From Phenylobacterium aquaticum (lineage in GTDB: Bacteria > Pseudomonadota > Alphaproteobacteria > Caulobacterales > Caulobacteraceae), in assembly GCF_947378715.1 (NCBI RefSeq), contig NZ_CANCLE010000030.1:1-30013 (forward strand): a DNA stretch of 30,013 bases, written 5' to 3'. Position 1 is the first letter of the stretch. Every line of letters starts with the position of its first letter. This document shows, piece by piece, positions 5,881-13,201 of this stretch. The position numbers and the translations under genes are program-made. The notes beneath the pieces are model-generated. The model saw nothing but the letters and a program-made list of their open reading frames with translations, ran no database searches and was not told the DNA's origin.

Positions 5881-8144
5881 TATTTGGCCCGCAGATAGAC
5901 GCCATAGGTGCGCGGTGCGCCGACGCTGAACACGTCGAAGCCCAGGCCCGGGATCGGGGTGATGTCGACGATATTGGTCTCGTCGAAGATGTTCTTGCCC
6001 CAGACGCCCATCTCGTACTTCCCATCCTCCAGCCGCCAGCCGAACTGGGCGTTGACGAAGGTCCGCACAGGGTCGCTGAGCCGCTCGGTGTTGGCGGTGT
6101 CGAAATAGACCTTGGTCCGGTAGGTGAAGTCCACCTGTCCGACGAACGCGCCGATCGGCAGCGGGTGTTCGTAGTGGGCCGCGCCATTGACGCTGGTCTT
6201 GGGCGCCGAGGGCAGGGTGTTGCCGGAATAGTCGGTGCCGACCGAGACGAAGTCCTTGTACTCGGCGCTGAGCAGGGAGACGCCCAGGCTGAGGTCGAGG
6301 CCCTCGGCCGGGGTGGCCTGGATCTCGGCGTCGGCGCCGTAGATCTTGGCGGCGGAGGCGTTGGTGAAATACTGCACCGACAGGGCGCCGCGCTGGATCA
6401 CCGTGTAGACCTGCAGATCCTTGTAATCATAGTAGAAGGCCGAGACGTTGGCGCGCAGGCGCTTGTCGAAGAACTCGCTCTTGGCCCCGACCTCGTAGGC
6501 GTTGACCTTCTCGTCCTGATAGGGGCCGAGGTCCGAGGGCTCGGTGGTCTGGCCGGAGAAGAAGCCGCCGCTCTTATAGCCGCGGTTGTAGCTGGCGTAG
6601 ATGTTGGCGTCGTCGGTCAGCTTGTATTGGACGCCCAGCCGGCCCGAGACCGAGCGGAAGGTCTTGGACTGGTCGAAGGCGAAGATCGGGATCGCCCCGC
6701 CCTCGGCCTCGCTGACATAGTGGAAGTCCTTCTCGTCGACCGAATAGCGCAGGCCGGCGGTGAGCGTCAGGCGCTCGGTCAGGTCATAGTCGGCCTGGCC
6801 GAAGGCGGCGTAGCTCTTCGAGCTCTGGTGCAGAGGCCAGCCGAACAGGCCGATGGAATTGGCCAGGTCGACGCCCGTCGGGTTGGCGGGGGTGGGATTG
6901 CGCGCGGCGCGCAGCACGTCATAGGTCGAGTTGTTGTTCAGATAGTCGTTGGCGAAATAGAGCCCGGCCAGCCAGCGCAGCCCCGTCTTGCCGTTCGACT
7001 GCAGGCGCAGTTCCTGGCTGGTGGTCTCCTCGCGGGCGATGTAGCGCGCGGTGATCAGCGGATAGGGGCTGGCGTCGGTCTCTTCCGCGTCATCGCGGGC
7101 GGCGCGTTGATAGCCGGTCACCGAGACCAGGGTCATCGGGCCGAGGTCATAGCTGATCGTCGCCGAGGTCCCGAACAGCTTGAGGATGTCCTTGCCCTCG
7201 AACTGGTAGTCGCCCTGGTAGAGATCGCCGCTGGCGTTGGCGTAGCCCAGCACATTGGTGCACTGGCCGGAGGTGTAATAGGCCGGCTTGCACATGGCGT
7301 AGCCGAGCGAGGGATCGAAGGCGCCGGAGGCCGCCGCCGTCTGGGCGACCAGCGGGCGGTTATAGGCCAGGATCGAGCCGCCGCGGGACTGGTTGAGACT
7401 GACGGTCAGGTCGGCGGTCAGCTTGTCGTCGGGCTGGTAGCGCAGGGCGGCGCGCAGGCCCCAGCGGTTGGCGTCATTGCCCTTGTTCCCGGTCAGCCGG
7501 TTCAGGGTGTAGCCGTCGTCCTTGTCATAGACGCCGCTGAGCCGGAAGGAGAGCGAGTCGCCCAGCACCGGGACCGGGCCGCCGACCCCGCCCTGGAAAT
7601 TGACGGCGTTCAGCGTGCCGTAGTCGAGGGAGGCGTCGGCCTGGAAGGTCTTGGTCGGCTTCTTGGTGGTGACGTTGATCGCCCCGCCGGTGGTGTTGCG
7701 GCCATAGAGGGTGCCCTGGGGCCCGCGCAGCACCTCGACCTGCTGCAGGTCGTAGAAGGAGGCGAGCTGGGCGAGCGGCGAGGCGACATAGACCCCGTCG
7801 ACATAGATGCCGACGGCGCTGGCCGTGGAGGGGTTGAAGTCGTTGACGCCGACGCCGCGGATGAAGATGCGCGGGTTGGCGGCGTTGTCGTCGGTCTTGA
7901 TCTGCAGGCCCGGCGACAGGCCGGTCAGGCCCAGCAGATTGCCGACCCGCTGGTTGCGCAGGGTCTCGCCGGTCAGGGCGGTGATGGCGATCGGAACGTC
8001 CTGGAGGTTCTCGGCCCGCTTCTGGGCGGTGACGACGATCTCCTCGACCTCGTTGCCGCCGGAGGTCTGGGCGTGAGCCCCTCCCGCCGCCAGCAGGGCG
8101 GCCAGTCCAACGCCCGCCAGGGCTCGCGTCCTCATCATCGTCAT
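5877..8144 (-). CDS. TonB-dependent outer-membrane receptor
   Basis: The 755-residue product has a signal peptide (MTMMRTRALAGVGLAALLAAGGAHA), then a TonB-box-like stretch EVEEIVVTAQKRAENLQDVPIAIT typical of Caulobacterales/sphingomonad receptors. The plug domain (about 45-155) includes NPRIFIRGVGVNDF, VEVLRGPQGTLYGRNTTGGAINVTTKKP. A 22-strand-type barrel follows and ends in the aromatic terminus GVYLRAKY. The ATG at 8144 follows AGGGGAC. It is first in an apparent operon with the MFS and TetR genes, and its promoter carries the second copy of the shared operator. Receptors of this class import siderophores, vitamin B12, glycans or other bulky compounds. The neighbouring oxidase and the lack of iron genes favour an organic carbon ligand, but this is inference. 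Confidence 0.93.
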   Translation of the reverse strand: MTMMRTRALAGVGLAALLAAGGAHAQTSGGNEVEEIVVTAQKRAENLQDVPIAITALTGETLRNQRVGNLLGLTGLSPGLQIKTDDNAANPRIFIRGVGVNDFNPSTASAVGIYVDGVYVASPLAQLASFYDLQQVEVLRGPQGTLYGRNTTGGAINVTTKKPTKTFQADASLDYGTLNAVNFQGGVGGPVPVLGDSLSFRLSGVYDKDDGYTLNRLTGNKGNDANRWGLRAALRYQPDDKLTADLTVSLNQSRGGSILAYNRPLVAQTAAASGAFDPSLGYAMCKPAYYTSGQCTNVLGYANASGDLYQGDYQFEGKDILKLFGTSATISYDLGPMTLVSVTGYQRAARDDAEETDASPYPLITARYIAREETTSQELRLQSNGKTGLRWLAGLYFANDYLNNNSTYDVLRAARNPTPANPTGVDLANSIGLFGWPLHQSSKSYAAFGQADYDLTERLTLTAGLRYSVDEKDFHYVSEAEGGAIPIFAFDQSKTFRSVSGRLGVQYKLTDDANIYASYNRGYKSGGFFSGQTTEPSDLGPYQDEKVNAYEVGAKSEFFDKRLRANVSAFYYDYKDLQVYTVIQRGALSVQYFTNASAAKIYGADAEIQATPAEGLDLSLGVSLLSAEYKDFVSVGTDYSGNTLPSAPKTSVNGAAHYEHPLPIGAFVGQVDFTYRTKVYFDTANTERLSDPVRTFVNAQFGWRLEDGKYEMGVWGKNIFDETNIVDITPIPGLGFDVFSVGAPRTYGVYLRAKY

Positions 8145-8166
8145 TGTCCCCTATGAAGATTTTGAG

Positions 8167-8194
8167 ACGGTAGTGATGACTACTGTTTTGGCAA
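8167..8194 (-). promoter_or_regulatory. Promoter with inverted-repeat operator (copy 2)
   Basis: ACGGTAG-TGATGA-CTACTGT (8167-8186) is an inverted repeat with 6 of 7 matching arm pairs. On the minus strand, TTGCCA (8194-8189) lies 16 bp before TACCGT (8172-8167), the same layout as at 3926-3953. Flanking bases are also shared (GGCAAGCG on the plus strand). The site lies 23 bp upstream of the TonB-receptor start codon. Confidence 0.6.
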
Positions 8195-8251
8195 GCGCAA
8201 TCTTGGGGTGAAGGTCGGCCGGGCGGCCAAAGCCCTGGGGTGCGACGGTCC

Positions 8252-9463
8252 CTAGGTCTTCCGCATCCAGAACGAGGCGCCATAGATATCGAGGCCGGCC
8301 AGGGGGCCGGGGCGCAGGGTGGCGCGGGCCTGGGTCGACAGGGCCGGGTCCTGGCTGACCCACCAGTTGGGCATGAGGATTTCGAAGGCCTGGGGCCCGA
8401 ACAGCAGGGCGGTGGCCAGCAGGTACTGCTCGTTCCACATCCGATGGATATGGCCGCTGATATAGTCGTCGGGCAGGTAGATGTCGTGGATGTGGACGAT
8501 CACCCCGGGCTTCAACCGGGGCAGGATCTCCAGGAAGAACACCGTCACGTCGGAGTTCTGGAATGAGCGGTGGGAGCTGTCCAGGAACAGGATGTCGCCA
8601 GGCCCCAGGGCCTCGAACATGGCCGTGTCGCAGCGCTCCAGGGGCTTGCGGATCACCTGGTCGCAGAGGGTGTCGATCTCGGCCCGGGGCTGGGGGTCGA
8701 TGGAGATCAGCTTGGTGCGCAGGCCGTGGGCGCGGACGGCGTGGCGGGCGAACTTGGTCGACAGGCCCGAGCCGATCTCCACGAAGCGGGCGGGGTCGCC
8801 CCGGCGCAGCATTCCCATCAGCACCATGGCGTCGAGGGAGTTGAACCAGGCGTTCAGCCAGAAGGGGTTGGGGTCCTCGTTCTCGCCGCCCATGGGAATG
8901 GTCGCGAAACCGGGGGCGAGTTCGGCGATCTCCGACAGCAGGGCGGCGTAGCGGGCCCGGCCGGCGCCGATCTGGGCGGCCAGCTCCGGATGCGAGGGGC
9001 GACCGGCGCCGTGGCGGATGCGGGCGGTATAGTCGTAGTCGACCAGCTTGAAGTTCAACAGCGCCCGGTCGCAGGACCAGGTCAGGTCGGAGAGTGGCGG
9101 GACCGGTGCGCCGTCTTCGGGGAGGGCGCACGCGTGCTCGCGGGCCTCGGCGGCGGCAGACGCCTCGCCGGCCAGGCCCAGGCCCACCGCCAGATCGCAC
9201 CAGGCCAGGGGATCGGCCGGGTCGGCGGCCGCAGCGGACCGCAGATGGGCGAGGCCCTCGGCTTGCAGCCCCAGCTTGAAGCGGGTGATCCCCAGCAGGC
9301 GCAGGGCGGTGGAATGACCGGGCGCCCGCTCCAGGCAGCGCTGGAAGATCAGCTCCGCCAGGTTGAGCATGTGCTCGCGCAGCCGGGCCAGGCCGATCCG
9401 CAGGGCCTCCTCGACGTCAGGCTCGGGGGCAGGCTCGGGCGTATCGAGGGGCATGGGACTCAT
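8252..9463 (-). CDS. TPR-containing class I SAM methyltransferase-like protein
   Basis: The 403-residue product has an N-terminal helical part of TPR type (about 17-115, e.g. LRIGLARLREHMLNLAELIFQRCLERAPGHSTALRLLGITRFKLGLQAEGLAHLRSAAAADP). A class I methyltransferase fold of the Methyltransf_24 kind follows. Motif I is FVEIGSGLST (227-236), an acidic SAM-ribose residue lies in LISIDPQ (252-258), and motif IV-like DILFLDSSH (290-298) precedes VIVHIHDIYLPDDY (321-334). The acceptor is unknown; relatives act on small molecules or glycans. Three starts are possible (ATG at 9529, 9463 or 9454) and none has a good ribosome site. 9463 is chosen because it begins the conserved-looking part and leaves a promoter gap to the divergent GntR gene. 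Confidence 0.75.
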   Translation of the reverse strand: MSPMPLDTPEPAPEPDVEEALRIGLARLREHMLNLAELIFQRCLERAPGHSTALRLLGITRFKLGLQAEGLAHLRSAAAADPADPLAWCDLAVGLGLAGEASAAAEAREHACALPEDGAPVPPLSDLTWSCDRALLNFKLVDYDYTARIRHGAGRPSHPELAAQIGAGRARYAALLSEIAELAPGFATIPMGGENEDPNPFWLNAWFNSLDAMVLMGMLRRGDPARFVEIGSGLSTKFARHAVRAHGLRTKLISIDPQPRAEIDTLCDQVIRKPLERCDTAMFEALGPGDILFLDSSHRSFQNSDVTVFFLEILPRLKPGVIVHIHDIYLPDDYISGHIHRMWNEQYLLATALLFGPQAFEILMPNWWVSQDPALSTQARATLRPGPLAGLDIYGASFWMRKT

Positions 9464-9558
9464 GGGGCTGGCGCGGCGGTCGCCATCTTGCGCCGGGCCG
9501 CCGGTCGACGGAAGCCGCGCGGGCGTCATGCCGAGACTGGCGCGCGCGCGATCTTCAT

Positions 9559-9576
9559 GCACTGTGATCGCATTCG
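9559..9576. promoter_or_regulatory. Degenerate GntR-operator-like site
   Basis: GCACTGTGATCGCATTCG matches 12 of 18 bases of the perfect palindrome at 10311-10328, including the run ACTGTGATC. It ends 20 bp before the chosen GntR start codon and lies between the divergent methyltransferase and GntR genes. This would suit autoregulation. Confidence 0.4.
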
Positions 9577-9595
9577 TTTCCACCCGGACCCCTGC

Positions 9596-10279
9596 ATGGC
9601 GACCGCCGCTCCGCAAAGGCGCCCTCTGGCCCAGTCCCAGGCGGTGCATGACCAGGTCTATGAGGCCATCCGCCAGGCCCTGATCACCGGCGCCATCGCG
9701 CCGGGGCGCGGGGTCAGCCTGCGCGGGCTGGCGGTGGAGCTGGGGGTCAGTCCCATGCCGGTGCGCGACGCCGTCCGCCGGCTGGTGGCGGAGCGGGCGC
9801 TGGAGATCAATCCGGCCAATAAGCGGCTCAGCGTGCCCTCCCTGACCGCCGCCCGGCTGGAGCAGCTGGAACAGGCGAGGCTCTGGATCGAGCCGGAGCT
9901 GGCGGCCCGCGCCGCGCCGCACGCGGACGACGCGCTGATCCAGGTTCTGCAAGGGATTGACGCCCGTCTCGACGCCGCCCTGGCGGCCGGAGACGTCGAC
10001 GGCTACATGGCCGCCAACCACGCCTTCCACTTCGCGATCTACCAGCGGTCGGGCGCCGATGTGCTGCTGTCGATGGCGGCGGGGCTGTGGCTGCAGATCG
10101 GGCCGTTCATGCGGGTGGTGTTCGGCCGGGTGGGCGCCGACAGCCTGTTGGCCGACTATCACGCCGAGGCGATCGCCGCGCTGCGGGCCGGTGACGCGGA
10201 GGCCGCCCGCCGCGCCATCGCCGCTGATCTTTCCGAAGGCATGGACAAGATGCGCGCCGCCGTCGAGGCCCAGCCATGA
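9596..10279 (+). CDS. GntR-family (FadR/FCD) transcriptional regulator
   Basis: The 227-residue product has an N-terminal winged helix (about 13-80: VHDQVYEAIRQALITGAIAPGRGVSLRGLAVELGVSPMPVRDAVRRLVAERALEI) typical of GntR proteins. An all-helical FCD ligand domain follows (about 88-215), with the conserved NHAFHFAIY (141-149, His142 and His145) and YHAEAIAAL (His189) that often hold a metal. ATG 9596 is chosen; an earlier in-frame ATG at 9557 would run through the operator-like site at 9559-9576. The gene precedes the polyamine operon by 64 bp, in which a perfect palindrome sits, so it is very likely the local polyamine-catabolism regulator (inference). Confidence 0.9.
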   Translation: MATAAPQRRPLAQSQAVHDQVYEAIRQALITGAIAPGRGVSLRGLAVELGVSPMPVRDAVRRLVAERALEINPANKRLSVPSLTAARLEQLEQARLWIEPELAARAAPHADDALIQVLQGIDARLDAALAAGDVDGYMAANHAFHFAIYQRSGADVLLSMAAGLWLQIGPFMRVVFGRVGADSLLADYHAEAIAALRAGDAEAARRAIAADLSEGMDKMRAAVEAQP

Positions 10280-10288
10280 CGCTGTGGC

Positions 10289-10328
10289 TTGACAGATCGA
10301 CGGCCCGGCAAAACTGTGATCACAGTTT
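10289..10328 (+). promoter_or_regulatory. Operon promoter with perfect 18-bp palindromic operator
   Basis: A consensus -35 box TTGACA (10289-10294) is followed at the expected distance by the perfect palindrome AAACTGTGATCACAGTTT (10311-10328). The palindrome overlaps where the -10 box and transcription start would lie; no good TATAAT match is visible outside it. Binding of the adjacent GntR protein here would block transcription of the aminotransferase-led operon starting at 10344. Confidence 0.65.
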
Positions 10329-10343
10329 GAGGATCAAGCCTGC

Positions 10344-11726
10344 GTGACCCTGTCGGCCCAACCCCTGCCGGATCCCAAGTCCAAGACCCTGGCCGGTCTG
10401 TGGGCGGCGGAGACCGCACGGTTCGAGGCGACGCATCCGAGGTCGGTCGCCCTGGCCGGCCAGGCGGCGGCGGTCTGGCGCGGCGGCGCGCCGATGCACT
10501 GGATGGGGGACTGGGCGAGCCCGGTCCCGATCTTCGCGGTCCAGGGCCAGGGCGCCCAGATCACCGATGTCGACGCCACCCTCTATGACGACTTCTGCCT
10601 GGGCGACACGCCCGCCCTGTTCGGCCATGGCCAGCCGGAGGTCGCCGCCGCCGTCGCCGACCAGATCAAGCGCGGGGCGGGCTTCATGCTGCCGACCACC
10701 GAGGCGGTGATCGTCGGGCGGCTGCTGGCCGAGCGCTTCGGCCTGCCCCTGTGGCAGACGGCGACCACGGCCAGCGACGCCAATCGCGCCGCGATCCGCT
10801 GGGCCCGGGCGGTGACGCAGCGGCCGGTGATCGTGATCTTCGACGGCTGCTATCACGGCATGGTCGAGGACGCCTTCGTGGTGCTGGCGGACGGGGCGGC
10901 GGTGATGAAGCCGGGCCTGGTCGGCCAGGTCCATGACCTGACCGCCACCACGCGGGTGGTTCCGTTCAATGATCTCGCCGCGCTGGAGGCGGCGCTCGCG
11001 CCCGGCGACGTGGCCGCCGTCCTGGCCGAGCCGGTGATGACCAATTGCGGGATGATCGCCCCGGATCCCGGCTTCCACGCCGCGCTTGCCGACCTGACCC
11101 GCGCGGCCGGAACCCTGCTGATCCTCGACGAGACCCATACGCTCTCGACCGGCCCCGGCGGCTATGTCGGCGCCCACGACCTCGCGCCCGACATGCTGGT
11201 GATCGGCAAGGCCATAGCCGGCGGTGTGCCGGCGGCGGTCTGGGGCGTGACGGCTGAACTTTCGGCGCGCATGGACGCGGCCCAGCTGCGGATCGGGGCG
11301 GGCCAGTCCGGCATCGGCACCACCCTGTCGGGCAATGCGCTGGCCATGGCGGCGATGCGGGCCATGCTGACCCATGTGATGACGCCCGCCGCCTATGGCC
11401 GGATGCTGGCCGGCGCGGGGCGGCTGGTCGCGGGGCTGGAGGCGGTCGTGGCCGAGCATGGCCTGGCCTGGTCGGTGGTCCAGGTGGGCGCGCGGGTGGA
11501 GCTGGTGTTCGCTGATCCGCCGCCGAAAAACGCCCAGCAGATGCGCAAGGCCCTGGACCCCGCCCTGGTCTGCGCCTTTCATCTGTGGCTGATCAACCGA
11601 GGGGTGCTGATCGCGCCCTTTCACAACATGATGCTGGTGTCGCCGGTCACGGAAGACGCCGCGATCGATCGGCTGGTCGCCGCGGTCGCGGGCTTCGCCG
11701 GCGCGCTCAAGGACCTTGCCGCATGA
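10344..11726 (+). CDS. Class III aminotransferase, glutamate-1-semialdehyde aminotransferase-like
   Basis: The 460-residue product is a fold-type I PLP enzyme of class III. LILDETHTL (259-267) supplies the Asp (262) that contacts the PLP nitrogen, and VIGKAIAGG places the Schiff-base lysine at 289. TTLSGNALAMAA (326-337) resembles the glutamate-1-semialdehyde 2,1-aminomutase branch. The usual GTEA stretch of the PLP phosphate site is replaced by TATTASDANRAAIRWAR (139-155). As the first gene of a polyamine operon it probably deaminates an amine or aminoaldehyde intermediate rather than serving haem synthesis, but the substrate is unknown. The start is GTG 10344, with GAGGA about 10 bases upstream. 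Its TGA overlaps the ATG of the next gene. Confidence 0.85.
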   Translation: MTLSAQPLPDPKSKTLAGLWAAETARFEATHPRSVALAGQAAAVWRGGAPMHWMGDWASPVPIFAVQGQGAQITDVDATLYDDFCLGDTPALFGHGQPEVAAAVADQIKRGAGFMLPTTEAVIVGRLLAERFGLPLWQTATTASDANRAAIRWARAVTQRPVIVIFDGCYHGMVEDAFVVLADGAAVMKPGLVGQVHDLTATTRVVPFNDLAALEAALAPGDVAAVLAEPVMTNCGMIAPDPGFHAALADLTRAAGTLLILDETHTLSTGPGGYVGAHDLAPDMLVIGKAIAGGVPAAVWGVTAELSARMDAAQLRIGAGQSGIGTTLSGNALAMAAMRAMLTHVMTPAAYGRMLAGAGRLVAGLEAVVAEHGLAWSVVQVGARVELVFADPPPKNAQQMRKALDPALVCAFHLWLINRGVLIAPFHNMMLVSPVTEDAAIDRLVAAVAGFAGALKDLAA

Positions 11727-13108
11727 CGTCCCCCATGGTCGCCGATCCCCAGGAATGCCGCGACTTCCTCGCCGCCCACCCGCAGGTGAAGTTCGTCGAG
11801 GTGTTCTTCACCTCCATGACCGGGGTGCCGCGCGGCAAGCGGCTGCGGATTCACGAGCTGCAGGCGATCTATGACTATGGCCGCTTCCTGCCGGGCTCGA
11901 TCCTGGTGGTCGACACCCTGGGCGCCGACTGCGAGGAGACCGGCCTGGTCTGGGAGGACGGCGACGCCGACCGCCGCGCGCGGCCCGTGCCCGGGACCCT
12001 GAAGCTCGCCCCCTGGCTCGGCGACGACATGGCCCAGGTGATGCTGTCGCTCTACGAGCTGGACGGGACGCCCAACGACCTCGACCCGCGCCATGTGCTG
12101 CGCCGCGTGCTGGACCGGTTCGCCGCCGACGGCCTGACCCCGGTGGTGGCCTGCGAGCTGGAATATTACCTGGTCGATCTGGAGCGGACGGCGAGCGGCG
12201 ACCTGCAGCCGCCGAAATCGCCCCTGACCGGCCAGCGCCCGGACGGCATACAGGTCTACGGCCTGCCCGAGCTGGAGGCCATCGCTCCGTTCCTGCGCGA
12301 GCTGTGGGAGACGGCCGACGTACTGGACGTGCCGCTGGAGGGCGCGATCTCGGAATTCGCGCCCAGCCAGGTGGAGCTGACCCTCAAGCACAAGCCCGAC
12401 GCGCTGGCCGCCGCCGACGACGCCCTGATCTACAAGCGCGCCGCCAAGGGCGTGGCCCTGCGGCATGGCTGCGAGGCGACCTTCATGGCCAAGCCCTGGT
12501 CCGACCGGGCCGGCAACGGCTTCCATGTGCATGTCAGCGTCAATGACGCGGCCGGGAACAATCTCTGCGCCAGCGAGGACCTGGAGGGCTCCGAGCTGCT
12601 AAAGCACGCCATCGGCGGCATGAAGGCGCTGATGGGCGATTGCATGGCGATCCTGGCGCCCAACGCCAACAGCTATCGCCGGTTCAAGGCCAATTCCTAT
12701 GCGCCCGTGGCCCCGACCTGGGGGGTCAATAACCGCACGGTGTCGCTCAGGGTGCCCGCCGGCCCGCCGCCCACCCGCCATGTGGAGCACCGCGTCGCCG
12801 GGGCCGACGGCAACCCCTATCTGGTGCTGGCGGCCCTGCTGGCCTGCGCCCACCACGGCATCACCCACAGGATCGATCCGGGCCCGGCGGTGGTCGGGGA
12901 CGGCTATGCGGCGGCGGCGCGGGAGAACGTCCGGCTGCCCTCCAACTGGTTCGCGGCCGTCGACCTGTTCGAGGCCAGCACGGTGCTGCGCGACTATCTG
13001 GGCGATCGCTTCGTGGAGATGTTCGTGAAGGTGAAGCGCACCGAGCAGGCGCGGTTCTTCGAGGTGGTCACCGCGCTCGATTTTGACTGGTATCTGCGCA
13101 ACGCCTGA
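11723..13108 (+). CDS. Glutamine synthetase-family gamma-glutamylpolyamine synthetase (copy 1)
   Basis: The 461-residue product has the glutamine synthetase catalytic domain. Metal-binding glutamates lie in CELEYYLVD (144-152), SEFAPSQVELTL (210-221) supplies further active-site acids, and the ATP/substrate region is GNGFHVHVS (264-272). NNRTVSLRVP (336-345) carries the conserved arginine. The short N-terminal domain and the neighbours place it among PuuA/SpuI-like ligases that join glutamate to putrescine or other amines using ATP, not among housekeeping GlnA. The conserved GlnA adenylylation tyrosine region is absent at the C-terminus (ends DFDWYLRNA). ATG 11723 overlaps the previous stop by 4 bases (ATGA). 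Confidence 0.88.
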   Translation: MTSPMVADPQECRDFLAAHPQVKFVEVFFTSMTGVPRGKRLRIHELQAIYDYGRFLPGSILVVDTLGADCEETGLVWEDGDADRRARPVPGTLKLAPWLGDDMAQVMLSLYELDGTPNDLDPRHVLRRVLDRFAADGLTPVVACELEYYLVDLERTASGDLQPPKSPLTGQRPDGIQVYGLPELEAIAPFLRELWETADVLDVPLEGAISEFAPSQVELTLKHKPDALAAADDALIYKRAAKGVALRHGCEATFMAKPWSDRAGNGFHVHVSVNDAAGNNLCASEDLEGSELLKHAIGGMKALMGDCMAILAPNANSYRRFKANSYAPVAPTWGVNNRTVSLRVPAGPPPTRHVEHRVAGADGNPYLVLAALLACAHHGITHRIDPGPAVVGDGYAAAARENVRLPSNWFAAVDLFEASTVLRDYLGDRFVEMFVKVKRTEQARFFEVVTALDFDWYLRNA

Positions 13109-13201
13109 GGGTGTGGCGCGGGATGTGAGGCTTGAGTTGAACTGAACGGCGGGCCGTGTCCGCCATGCCAATGGACGATTGAGCGAGGGAGCTGAAGGGC
13201 C

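Noticed and set aside
6165..8156. 663-codon open frame antisense to the TonB receptor gene
   Set aside because: It is a by-product of GC-rich codon bias; the translation is low-complexity Gly/Ala/Val/Asp-rich with no domain, and the opposite strand encodes a clear receptor.
9464..10162. Long N-terminal extension of the methyltransferase frame
   Set aside because: It runs antisense through the GntR gene and shows no family features; the true start must lie near 9454-9529.
13109..13201. Riboswitch or attenuator before the polyamine-binding protein gene
   Set aside because: Only a 5-bp GGCGG/CCGCC stem is visible; no conserved riboswitch core could be recognised.
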